NCBI GenBank assembly: GCA_943328865.2
Contig: CALQBR020000063.1
Coordinates: forward strand, 1-7,137
Direction: 5' to 3'
Origin: Sphingobacterium thalpophilum
GTDB lineage: Bacteria; Bacteroidota; Bacteroidia; Flavobacteriales; Flavobacteriaceae
Length of the DNA: 7,137 nucleotides
Below the pieces are notes generated by a model that was given only the letters and a program-made list of their open reading frames with translations, was not told the DNA's origin and ran no database searches. Below, piece after piece: positions 1 to 6,049 of the stretch (positions within the stretch are counted from its first letter, which is position 1; each line of letters opens with the position of its first letter). The translations under genes and the position numbers were made by a program.

Positions 1-537
1 GCGGGCATGGGATTTGTTTTTTTGACTTCTGTCGAAATTTTTGATGGCTTTAAAAAGGGCACTTCTTTTGGTGATATTGCAGCCAATGCTTTCGGAACCT
101 CGTTATTTGTATCTCAAGAATTGCTATGGAAGGAACAAAGAATTATACCTAAATATTCATTCCATGCTATGGCTGACCATTCCACTGAAATTCTTTCTAC
201 TGATTTGGGAAAAATGAAATCCAATATAGGAAGTGAATTTGATACGCAGACTTTTTGGATTTCACTTAATTTATATTCTTTTATTAAACAATCGTTACTT
301 CCAAAGTGGCTCAATTTAGCTGTAGGTTATGGAGTAGAAGGAATAAGTGGTGCTTTTATTAAGTCAAGTCCTTATCGGCAATTGTATGTTAGTTTTGATG
401 TTGACTTGTCAAAAATAAATACCAAATCACATCTTTTAAAGACCCTTTTTTATGTTTTTAACATGATAAAAATACCAGCTCCAACCATTGAACTGTCGTC
501 TTTTGGTCATGCGAAATGGCATTTGATCTATTTTTAA
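1..537 (+). CDS. DUF2279 (YfiM-like) envelope protein, 5'-truncated by the window
   Basis: The reading frame is open from base 1 (codons for A-G precede the ATG at 7), so this is the C-terminal part of a longer gene; the ATG at 7 is probably internal. The 178 visible residues carry the pattern I associate with the DUF2279/YfiM family of Bacteroidota: a turn E-I-F-D-G-F at residues 12-17, then a segment with F-G-D-I-A-A-N-A-F-G-T, later L-L-W-K-E-Q-R-I, Y-R-Q-L-Y-V-S-F-D-V-D-L and K-I-P-A-P-T-I-E-L near the end. Alternating hydrophobic segments suggest a membrane-associated or beta-rich envelope protein. Family members are predicted periplasmic or lipoprotein-like and have no established biochemical role. 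The signal sequence lies outside the window. The next gene begins 182 bases downstream behind its own putative promoter, so the two need not be one operon. Family assignment is by recall of conserved wording, not by a search. Confidence 0.7.
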   Translation, partial: AGMGFVFLTSVEIFDGFKKGTSFGDIAANAFGTSLFVSQELLWKEQRIIPKYSFHAMADHSTEILSTDLGKMKSNIGSEFDTQTFWISLNLYSFIKQSLLPKWLNLAVGYGVEGISGAFIKSSPYRQLYVSFDVDLSKINTKSHLLKTLFYVFNMIKIPAPTIELSSFGHAKWHLIYF

Positions 538-563
538 AAAACTTTAACATATTGATTTTCAAG

Positions 564-588
564 TTTGTATTTTTTTATTATAAATTTG
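564..588 (+). promoter_or_regulatory. Candidate Bacteroidota-type promoter for the lysozyme-like gene
   Basis: TAAATTTG at 581-588 matches the Bacteroidota -7 consensus TAnnTTTG exactly. A TTTG at 564-567 could act as the -33 element, but the 13-base spacing is shorter than the usual 17-23, so the upstream element is doubtful. Transcription would begin near 594, leaving a leader of about 125 bases before the ATG at 720. The rest of the 538-719 gap is AT-rich; no convincing terminator for the upstream gene is seen. Confidence 0.4.
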
Positions 589-719
589 CGCCTTAGTAAT
601 TTCTTAACTATTAGACTTTTATTTGTTAAAATTTCCATGAATATTGGTTTGTTCTTATGTTTATTAAAGGGTTATTAATCGGCCTTTCAATTTAAACTAG
701 TTAAGAAGAAAAATAAATT

Positions 720-1346
720 ATGTTAAAAAAAGGATTTTTCTATTTAGGGCTGATAGGTATTGTAGCTTTTTTAAGCTCCAGTTTTAAACCTTCAAAATCA
801 GAAGAGTTGCATTGGTTTTATGTTAATGATATTGTATTGTATACTTTTCCATCTCAAAAACAAATAGATTATAAGAGTTTGAATGTCCCTTTTACGGGAA
901 GATTCTTTATCGGTTACAAAGAAGCCATTGGTCGTAGAGAGTCACAAGGAAAATACAGGAAGATTAATGCATTAGGTTATATGGGTAAATATCAATTTGG
1001 TGTAGAAACACTTAAAACTATTGGGATTTACGATAGTTTGAATTTTTTAAATAGTCCAAAAATGCAAGAAAAAGCTTTTGTAGCTCTTTTATCTAAAAAC
1101 AAGTGGGAATTAAGAGATGAAATAGAAAGATATGATGGCGAATTTATTGGGGGCGTTCGTATTACAGAATCTGGAATATTAGCTGCGGCCCATCTTGGTG
1201 GTGCAGGTTCGGTAAAAAGATTCTTAAAAAGTGATGGAAAACGAAAGTTGAAAGATATTTACGGCACTTCAGTAAAACATTATCTGAGAGACTTTGGAGG
1301 TTATGACACCTCTGGAATTTTAGCTAATAATAAGCCTAAAGTATGA
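720..1346 (+). CDS. Exported lysozyme/transglycosylase-like cell-wall protein
   Basis: A 208-residue protein with an N-terminal export signal: Lys at 3-4, a hydrophobic core at about 5-19, then S-S-S-F; no Cys follows, so it is not a lipoprotein. The mature part resembles a lysozyme-fold (SLT-like) domain. At 68-76 there is E-A-I-G-R-R-E-S-Q, and at 86-94 G-Y-M-G-K-Y-Q-F-G, the arrangement in which a catalytic Glu (E74 by analogy) precedes a G-x-x-G-x-x-Q-F motif. A second block at 148-165, with S-G-I-L-A-A-A-H-L-G-G-A-G-S-V, is also shared with lysozyme-like proteins. The likely role is cleavage or binding of peptidoglycan in the periplasm. Relatives are sometimes named 'peptidoglycan-binding LysM protein', but no LysM repeat is visible. 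The gene stands alone between a putative promoter and a strong hairpin terminator. Fold class is fairly secure; enzymatic activity is inference. Confidence 0.65.
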   Translation: MLKKGFFYLGLIGIVAFLSSSFKPSKSEELHWFYVNDIVLYTFPSQKQIDYKSLNVPFTGRFFIGYKEAIGRRESQGKYRKINALGYMGKYQFGVETLKTIGIYDSLNFLNSPKMQEKAFVALLSKNKWELRDEIERYDGEFIGGVRITESGILAAAHLGGAGSVKRFLKSDGKRKLKDIYGTSVKHYLRDFGGYDTSGILANNKPKV

Positions 1347-1378
1347 GGATATAATTGTTTTTCTTATAGTTAAAAATT

Positions 1379-1413
1379 AAAAAGCCTGCCGAAAGACAGG
1401 TTTTCTTATTTTT
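1379..1413. terminator. Bidirectional intrinsic terminator between convergent genes
   Basis: Stem AAAGCCTG (1381-1388) pairs with CAGGTTTT (1397-1404), with one G·T wobble, a C/A mismatch, one further C-G pair (1390-1395) and a GAAA tetraloop at 1391-1394. A T-rich tail runs to 1413. Read on the other strand, the hairpin is followed by CTTTTTAATTTTT, so it can also end transcripts arriving from the methyltransferase gene. It lies 33 bases after the stop of the lysozyme-like gene. The remaining gap to 1518 shows nothing else I can support. Confidence 0.8.
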
Positions 1414-1518
1414 AACTGTTATTTAAATTGTTTTTATAGAAGTTGTAATAGCTTCATTCTTTTATCTATGATCATTTAAAGGGTAAACGGATTAAAAAAT
1501 TAGCTATTAAGTTTGAGG

Positions 1519-2241
1519 TTACATTTTGTGAATAATAAAAATAGTTGGTCGATTATGTAAATCAACTTTTGTGTTTTTCCATTGAGAAGCGCTCATGGTT
1601 TTTATAAATTCTGTAGGTAATGTAATATCGGTTGCAATGCAAACTTGAGTGCTTGAATTTACAGCCTGTAAAATATCCTCAAGCATTTTATTGTTTCGAT
1701 AGGGGGTTTCAATAAAAATTTGTGACTGATTTTTATCGTGTGATAGTTTTTCTAGATTTTTGAGCGCTGCCTTTTTTTCGCTTTTTTCAATAGGAAGATA
1801 ACCATTGAAAGTAAAACTTTGTCCATTCATTCCGGAAGCCATAATTGCCAATAAAATGGAAGATGGACCTACTAATGGGACTACTTGAATCCCTTTTTCA
1901 TGGGCTAATTTTACAATTACCGCACCAGGATCGGCTACTCCTGGACAACCTGCTTCTGACATCAAACCCATGTTTCTGCCTTCAAGTAATGGTTTGATCA
2001 TTTCTGTATGCTCAGATTTTTCAGTGTGCTTGTTTAAAGAATGAAGTCGTAAAGTCGCTTGAATTTTCTCTGGGTGGATACTTTTTACAAACTTTCTAGC
2101 TGTTTTTTCGTTTTCAACAATGTAATCATCAATAAATTCGATGGCTCTTTTTACGGTTTGGGGTAACACGTCCATTGGATCAACATCACCTAAAGTGGTT
2201 GGGATAAGATATAGTTTCCCTAGAAAAGAGGCCTGTTTCAT
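1519..2241 (-). CDS. RsmI-related SAM-dependent methyltransferase (tetrapyrrole-methylase fold)
   Basis: A 240-residue cytosolic protein related to RsmI, the 16S rRNA C1402 2'-O-ribose methyltransferase. Visible family blocks: L-Y-L-I-P-T-T-L-G-D at 10-19 (RsmI has a P-T-P-I-G-N type motif), S-E-A-G-C-P-G-V-A-D-P-G at 95-106 (RsmI S-D-A-G-T-P-...-D-P-G), V-V-P-L-V-G-P-S-S at 120-128, F-N-G-Y-L-P at 145-150 and E-T-P-Y-R at 178-182. The RsmI A-C-E-D-T-R region is replaced by I-V-E-N-E-K-T-A-R-K-F (41-51), so this looks like the distinct second COG0313-type protein of Bacteroidota rather than canonical RsmI; its substrate is not evident. Length is shorter than E. coli RsmI (286). The ATG at 2241 is preceded by an A-rich stretch. 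It is third in line after dnaA and the phosphatase gene, with 77 bases in front that may hold its own regulation. Confidence 0.85.
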   Translation of the reverse strand: MKQASFLGKLYLIPTTLGDVDPMDVLPQTVKRAIEFIDDYIVENEKTARKFVKSIHPEKIQATLRLHSLNKHTEKSEHTEMIKPLLEGRNMGLMSEAGCPGVADPGAVIVKLAHEKGIQVVPLVGPSSILLAIMASGMNGQSFTFNGYLPIEKSEKKAALKNLEKLSHDKNQSQIFIETPYRNNKMLEDILQAVNSSTQVCIATDITLPTEFIKTMSASQWKNTKVDLHNRPTIFIIHKM

Positions 2242-2273
2242 GTAATTGATTTTTTAAATACTTGGAATAAAAG

Positions 2274-2297
2274 TATCGAATAATAGTATATTCGATA
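2274..2297. repeat. Perfect 9-bp inverted repeat between phosphatase and methyltransferase genes
   Basis: TATCGAATA at 2274-2282 is followed, after the six bases ATAGTA, by its exact reverse complement TATTCGATA at 2289-2297. Each stem has only two G/C pairs and no strong U-tract follows on the - strand, so it is a poor intrinsic terminator; a protein-binding operator or an mRNA hairpin upstream of the methyltransferase gene is as likely. On the - strand TACTTTTA follows the palindrome immediately and loosely resembles the -7 box TAnnTTTG with one mismatch. Confidence 0.5.
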
Positions 2298-2318
2298 TTT
2301 TGATAGAAAGCAGACAGT

Positions 2319-2786
2319 TTATTGATGTCTTTCAACTAGTTTTTGCGCAAGAATATCACAGGCTTCATTGAGCATTTCATAAACCATGTCAAATCCATTT
2401 TGAAGACCAGAATAAGGATCGGGTACATCTACATTTTCATTTGGGAATAGTTCATTTAAAATCAAATGTACTTTGTTTTTCTGCGTTTCATTTTCGGATA
2501 ATGAAATAACATCATCATAATTAGTGTTGTCCATTACAAAAATATAATCAAACGAATCGAAGTCATTTGATGTGAATTGTCTTCCTCTTTGATTTGAAAT
2601 GTCTAATCCGTTTTTTTGTGCAGTAGAAATAGATCGTTGGTCAGGTTGTTTTCCGACATGCCAATTACCAGTTCCTGCAGAATCTACAAAGAATTTTCCT
2701 TTTGGAAGTTTAGAAGCTAAAAGCCCTTGGGCTAATGGTGAACGGCAGATATTGCCTAGACAAACCATCAAGATTTTGACTGACAT
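2319..2786 (-). CDS. Low-molecular-weight protein tyrosine phosphatase
   Basis: A 155-residue soluble protein of the usual length for the family. The phosphate-binding loop C-L-G-N-I-C-R-S-P is at 9-17, with nucleophile C9 and R15 in the C-x5-R-S signature. The general-acid motif D-P-Y is at 123-125 (D123). The conserved S-A-G-T segment at 36-39 is also present. It hydrolyses phosphotyrosine, or small phosphate esters, in the cytoplasm. In other bacteria such enzymes act on tyrosine kinases of capsule export or on arginine phosphate (YwlE type); the target here cannot be read from the sequence, and no kinase or polysaccharide gene is in the window. Its ATG (2784-2786) directly abuts the dnaA stop codon (2787-2789), which implies co-transcription and probable translational coupling with dnaA. 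All key catalytic residues are present. Confidence 0.95.
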   Translation of the reverse strand: MSVKILMVCLGNICRSPLAQGLLASKLPKGKFFVDSAGTGNWHVGKQPDQRSISTAQKNGLDISNQRGRQFTSNDFDSFDYIFVMDNTNYDDVISLSENETQKNKVHLILNELFPNENVDVPDPYSGLQNGFDMVYEMLNEACDILAQKLVERHQ

Positions 2787-4214
2787 TTATAGGGATAGTT
2801 TTTTGTGGATATCTTCCACATATTTTTTAAATTGTTTGTCTGTTGAAATTAGATTGTCTACTGTTTTGCATGCATGTAAAACAGTAGCATGGTCTCGATC
2901 TCCTATTTGTGAACCAATATTAGCTAGGGATGATTTAGTAAATTTTTTAGCAAAAAACATAGCCAATTGTCGGGCTTGTACAACGTGTCTTTTTCTTGTC
3001 TTAGACTGTAAGGTCTCGATGTCCAATTGAAAATAATCAGATACTGTTTTTTGAATGTAATCTATAGAAACTTCTCGTTTTACATTTTTTACAAATTTCT
3101 CAACGACTTGCTTGGCTAAATCGATGGTAACTTCTTTTTTATTGAAAGAAGATTGTGCAATTAAGGAGATAATGGCACCTTCCAATTCTCTTACATTTGA
3201 CTTAATGTTTTTGGCTATGTATTCAATGATTTCTTCAGGAATCTCAACACCATCGCGATATAAGATATTCTTTAGGATTGAAATTCGGGTTTCATAATCA
3301 GGTTGGTGTATTTCTGCCGAAAGACCCCATTTGAAACGGGACAACAATCGTTGTTCAATATCTTGCATGTCAACAGGAGCTTTGTCCGAAGTCAAAATAA
3401 CCTGTTTTCCATTTTGGTGTAAGTAGTTGAAAATATGGAAAAACACATCTTGTGTCCCTGATTTTCCAGAAAGGAACTGTACGTCATCAATAATTAAAAC
3501 ATCAATTAATTGATAGAAGTGAATAAAATCTGTACGGTTGTTTTTCTTAACGGAATCTATATACTGCTGCGTAAATATTTCTGCAGAAATGTATAAAACG
3601 GTTTTTTCTGGATATTTGTCTTTAATTTCAACACCGATAGCGTGAGCCAAATGTGTTTTTCCTAAACCAACTCCGCCAAAAATCAATAAGGGATTGAATG
3701 AAGTACCACCTGGTTTGTTAGCTACAGCCATACCTGCTGAACGGGCTAATCGGTTAGAGTCTCCCTCAAGGAAATTGTCAAAGCTGTAATTGGCATTCAG
3801 TTGGGATTCAATTTTTAAATTTCTAATCCCTGGAATAACAAATGGATTTTTTAGTTCAGGACTTAGATTTTTAATAGGAGCATCTACTTCCTGCGCTTTC
3901 ATAGGACTTCTATGGGCACTCGGCAATTGTTCCGTAAACGGTTGTTTGTTGCCATAAGTGTTTTCCATTTTAATTTTATAGAGTAACTTTGCGTTTTTTC
4001 CTAGTTCTTTAATAAGAGCTACTTTCAATAATTTTACATAGTGCTCTTCTAACCATTCGTAGAAAAATTTACTAGGAACTTGAATATATAATGCGTTATC
4101 GGTTAGTTCAACTGATTTGATAGGTTCGAACCAAGTTTTGTAAGCTTGGTCTTCAATATTGTCTTTTATGAAAGACAGACAGTTTTCCCATACTGATTGC
4201 GCAGTTTTGCTCAT
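2787..4214 (-). CDS. dnaA: Chromosomal replication initiator protein DnaA
   Basis: A 475-residue, full-length DnaA. Domain I (about 1-80) begins with the helix around W9 and includes the conserved W-F-E-P segment; a polar linker (about 84-140) forms domain II. The AAA+ domain III holds Walker A G-G-V-G-L-G-K-T at 180-187, Walker B I-I-D-D at 241-244, sensor I around L-T-S-D (274-277), the arginine finger R293 in L-L-S-R-F, and sensor II R342 in N-V-R-E-L-E-G-A. Domain IV contains R-K-R-H-V-V at 407-412 and the DNA-reading signature I-G-D-R-D-H-A-T-V-L-H-A-C-K at 437-450. It binds DnaA boxes at oriC and opens the origin in its ATP form. The ATG at 4214 follows an A-rich leader. dnaN is not adjacent; instead a tyrosine phosphatase gene starts at its stop codon, an arrangement I believe is normal in this group. 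Confidence 0.99.
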   Translation of the reverse strand: MSKTAQSVWENCLSFIKDNIEDQAYKTWFEPIKSVELTDNALYIQVPSKFFYEWLEEHYVKLLKVALIKELGKNAKLLYKIKMENTYGNKQPFTEQLPSAHRSPMKAQEVDAPIKNLSPELKNPFVIPGIRNLKIESQLNANYSFDNFLEGDSNRLARSAGMAVANKPGGTSFNPLLIFGGVGLGKTHLAHAIGVEIKDKYPEKTVLYISAEIFTQQYIDSVKKNNRTDFIHFYQLIDVLIIDDVQFLSGKSGTQDVFFHIFNYLHQNGKQVILTSDKAPVDMQDIEQRLLSRFKWGLSAEIHQPDYETRISILKNILYRDGVEIPEEIIEYIAKNIKSNVRELEGAIISLIAQSSFNKKEVTIDLAKQVVEKFVKNVKREVSIDYIQKTVSDYFQLDIETLQSKTRKRHVVQARQLAMFFAKKFTKSSLANIGSQIGDRDHATVLHACKTVDNLISTDKQFKKYVEDIHKKLSL

Positions 4215-4398
4215 TTGTTCGTTTGTTTTGGTAATTTATTTGGGGTTTTTCTTATAAAAAAACGGAATATTTTTCGGTTTTTTCGGGATACAAATATGTG
4301 AACAAAAATCGTTAAAAAAAAATAAATGAGCGTTTGATTTTATTAAAATATTGTTGTATGAATGTTAGAAATGGGGTTAATTTAACACGAAAAAAGTT
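4215..4398. promoter_or_regulatory. AT-rich divergent intergenic region of dnaA and the thioesterase gene
   Basis: This 184-base gap must hold promoters for both divergent genes. For dnaA (- strand) the best -7 candidate is CATATTTG (complement of 4291-4298), one mismatch from TAnnTTTG, which would give a leader of about 70 bases; no -33 box is well placed. For the thioesterase gene (+ strand), TATTGTTG at 4349-4356 is one mismatch from the consensus, with TTTG at 4333-4336 rather close. A run of nine A lies at 4314-4322. One weak DnaA-box-like sequence, TGTGAACAA (two mismatches to the reverse complement of TTATCCACA), sits near 4297-4305. None of these is conclusive. Confidence 0.4.
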
Positions 4399-4806
4399 AT
4401 GAAAGAACATGAAATTCAAGTGCGCGTCCGGTATTCAGAAACAGACCAGATGGGTGTGGTGTATCACGGAAATTATGTTCCGTATTTTGAGATGGGAAGG
4501 GTAGAATGGCTCAGAAACAAAGGGGTTTCTTATAAAAGCATGGAAGAGAGAGGAATTGCATTGCCTATAGTTTCGATGAATATTAATTATAAAAAACCTG
4601 CTCGTTATGATGATTTATTGACAGTTAAAACGACATTTAAAAGTCAAACTTCTGTAAAGATTGAGTTTGATTGCGAAATTCGCAATAATGAAAACGAGTT
4701 GTTAACAACGGCTCATTTTATTTTGGTGTTTTTGGACTTGAAAACAGGTCGTCCAATAGTGCCTCCAACATACATCAATGAACTTTTAGAATTGATGAAG
4801 GATTAA
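4399..4806 (+). CDS. YbgC/FadM-type hot-dog acyl-CoA thioesterase (4HBT)
   Basis: A 135-residue single-domain protein of the 4-hydroxybenzoyl-CoA thioesterase superfamily, near the length of E. coli YbgC (134). The signature Y-S-E-T-D-Q-M-G-V-V-Y-H-G-N-Y starts at residue 12; D16 corresponds to the catalytic Asp of YbgC (its D18), and Y22-H23-x-N-Y follows as in the family. The central helix E-M-G-R-V-E-W-L (31-38) and the later strand block Y-K-K-P-A-R-Y-D-D (64-72) fit the hot-dog fold. It should hydrolyse acyl-CoA (or acyl-ACP) thioesters in the cytoplasm; chain-length preference cannot be read. YbgC is linked with the Tol-Pal system in proteobacteria, but no tol genes are present here. 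The gene is divergent from dnaA and convergent with yigZ, with only 7 bases between the stop codons. The ATG at 4399 follows the A-rich CGAAAAAAGTT. Confidence 0.92.
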   Translation: MKEHEIQVRVRYSETDQMGVVYHGNYVPYFEMGRVEWLRNKGVSYKSMEERGIALPIVSMNINYKKPARYDDLLTVKTTFKSQTSVKIEFDCEIRNNENELLTTAHFILVFLDLKTGRPIVPPTYINELLELMKD

Positions 4807-4813
4807 TAAGAAA

Positions 4814-5425
4814 TTAGTCTATTTTATTAATCGATATTTCAAACATTGTATCAAAAATGCTGAATATCATTTCGGCATTTTTTTTTCGGGCGGCAATCTC
4901 AATTTTGCAACTCAACTCCATTTTTTGAGAAATAATTTCTAAGTTTTTTTCTTTGATGATCCGCATTATTTTGTTTATGTTTTTATAGTCAAAGGTGATA
5001 ACAAAACGGATGTTAATTGTTTTTTCTATAATTGCAGAAGCTTCCAGTGTCATTTGGGCAGCTGTTTTGTAAGCCGAAATCAATCCGCCAACGCCTAATT
5101 TGATTCCGCCGAAGAACCGAACGACCACCACTAAAACATTCGTTAGTTCAAAAGATTGTATTTGTCCGTAAATAGGCATTCCAGCACTATTGCTAGGTTC
5201 TCCATCGTCGTTGGCTCTAAAAGTAATGTTGTCGGTTCCAATTTGATAGGCATAGCAAAAGTGAACAGCGCCAAAGTGCCTTTTTTTTAAATGCTCTAAA
5301 TGGGTTTTTATTTCTTCTTCTTTGGAAACAGGAAAAGCATATCCGTAAAACTTGCTATTTTTCTCTTTAAATAAGATTTCTTCCGATGGGGCATCAATGG
5401 TTCTGTAGGTGTCTTTTAATTCCAA
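4814..5425 (-). CDS. yigZ: YigZ/IMPACT family protein (UPF0029 + DUF1949)
   Basis: A 203-residue protein of the same length as E. coli YigZ (204). The N-terminal UPF0029/IMPACT domain (about 17-125) carries D-D-G-E-P-S-N-S-A-G-M-P at 73-84 and the signature G-G-I-K-L-G-V-G-G-L followed by Y119 (106-119). A DUF1949-type ferredoxin-like domain (about 140-200) follows. Eukaryotic IMPACT/Yih1 regulates the kinase Gcn2; the bacterial function is unsettled, with a role near ribosomes or nucleic acid proposed. The start is the unusual TTG at 5425: an in-frame stop lies at 5432-5434, three codons upstream, and the next in-frame Met is at residue 83, while E-L-K-D-T-Y-R-T-I right after the TTG matches the usual beginning of relatives. 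It lies 12 bases after the HAD gene, so it is probably the last gene of the ribD operon. Its 3' end overlaps a hairpin serving the opposite gene. Confidence 0.92.
   Translation of the reverse strand: MELKDTYRTIDAPSEEILFKEKNSKFYGYAFPVSKEEEIKTHLEHLKKRHFGAVHFCYAYQIGTDNITFRANDDGEPSNSAGMPIYGQIQSFELTNVLVVVVRFFGGIKLGVGGLISAYKTAAQMTLEASAIIEKTINIRFVITFDYKNINKIMRIIKEKNLEIISQKMELSCKIEIAARKKNAEMIFSIFDTMFEISINKID
4853..4886 (+). terminator. Intrinsic terminator of the thioesterase gene, inside the yigZ coding sequence
   Basis: AAAAATGCTGAA (4853-4864) pairs over 12 positions, with one T·G wobble, with TTCGGCATTTTT (4871-4882) around the six-base loop TATCAT; the T run continues to 4886, nine T in all. 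On the + strand this is a typical stem plus U-tract 47 bases after the thioesterase stop. The same bases encode the C-terminal K-K-N-A-E-M-I-F-S-I-F stretch of YigZ on the other strand, where the hairpin also forms but lacks a free U-tract beyond the stem. Confidence 0.75.
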
Positions 5426-5437
5426 AAGGGGTTAATG

Positions 5438-6049
5438 CTAATAAATTAATTTCTTATCAAATAAATCGACTACGTCTTCTTTGCCAACTTGTAAGTTCCA
5501 AACCTGTAAACCAACAGCTTCAGCAGCTGCTGTATTTTCTCCATTGTCGTCAATGAATAAGGTTCTTTTGGGTGAAAGTTCATGCTTTTTAATAATGTAA
5601 TTAAAAATTTCACTTTCGGGTTTGCGCATACCCAATTCAAAAGAGAAATACACTTTCTCAAAACATTGGTAGAAATCCCTATAAAAAGTCATTCCTGTTT
5701 TGTGCTGGAATTTGTCAACATGAATTTCATCCGTATTGCTTAATAAAAACAAACGGTATTTGGTAGAGAGTAACTGCAGGAATTCTAATCGATATAGTGG
5801 CATCGGGGAATCAGGGATGATTGAATTCCAAGCATAACGGATTTCGTCTATAGAAGCATTAGGCAAATGTTTTTGAAAACCATTTATAAATTCAAGTTCG
5901 GAAATTTTTCCTTTCTCAAATTCGGTATTCAGTTCTTTCAAGTCATCAGGCCAATTTTGTAAGCCTAATTTCTCAAACTCAATGATTGGTGCTTCCTTGT
6001 TTAAATTGATAAAAACATCTCCAAAATCAAATATAATTGCGTTAATCAT
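5438..6049 (-). CDS. YihX-like HAD-family phosphatase (HAD-IA)
   Basis: A 203-residue cytoplasmic haloacid-dehalogenase-fold hydrolase. Motif I is I-F-D-F-G-D-V at 6-12 with nucleophile D8; the usual second Asp two residues on is G10, as in the YihX group (D-L-G-N). Motif II is L-L-S-N-T at 102-106, motif III is G-M-R-K-P at 140-144 with K143, and motif IV is I-D-D-N at 166-169. A helical cap lies at about 15-90. The F-x-x-G-K-I-S-x-x-E-F segment and L-G-M-R-K-P-E-x-x-I-F strongly recall E. coli YihX, an alpha-glucose-1-phosphate phosphatase. The ATG (6047-6049) overlaps the last 8 bases of ribD (ATGATTAA), indicating translational coupling. Riboflavin synthesis needs a HAD phosphatase immediately after RibD, so this enzyme may dephosphorylate 5-amino-6-ribitylaminouracil 5'-phosphate; that is inference from context. 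A general sugar-phosphate phosphatase is the alternative. Confidence 0.9.
   Translation of the reverse strand: MINAIIFDFGDVFINLNKEAPIIEFEKLGLQNWPDDLKELNTEFEKGKISELEFINGFQKHLPNASIDEIRYAWNSIIPDSPMPLYRLEFLQLLSTKYRLFLLSNTDEIHVDKFQHKTGMTFYRDFYQCFEKVYFSFELGMRKPESEIFNYIIKKHELSPKRTLFIDDNGENTAAAEAVGLQVWNLQVGKEDVVDLFDKKLIY

Noticed and set aside
661..678. Direct repeat TTATTAA at 661-667 and 672-678 (11-base period) upstream of the lysozyme-like gene
   Set aside because: Two short AT-only copies in AT-rich DNA are expected by chance; no third copy is seen.
2599..3030. A 143-codon + strand frame opposite the phosphatase and dnaA genes
   Set aside because: It lies wholly antisense to two certain genes, and its translation shows no family pattern; it is a by-product of their codon use.
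4215..4398. The AT-rich gap upstream of dnaA as the replication origin
   Set aside because: Only one weak DnaA-box-like sequence is present, and no cluster of boxes or repeated 13-mer-like elements; dnaA is often not at oriC in this phylum.
5470..5661. A 63-codon - strand frame inside the HAD gene
   Set aside because: It is an out-of-frame reading within a gene with all HAD motifs intact, so neither a separate gene nor a frameshift.
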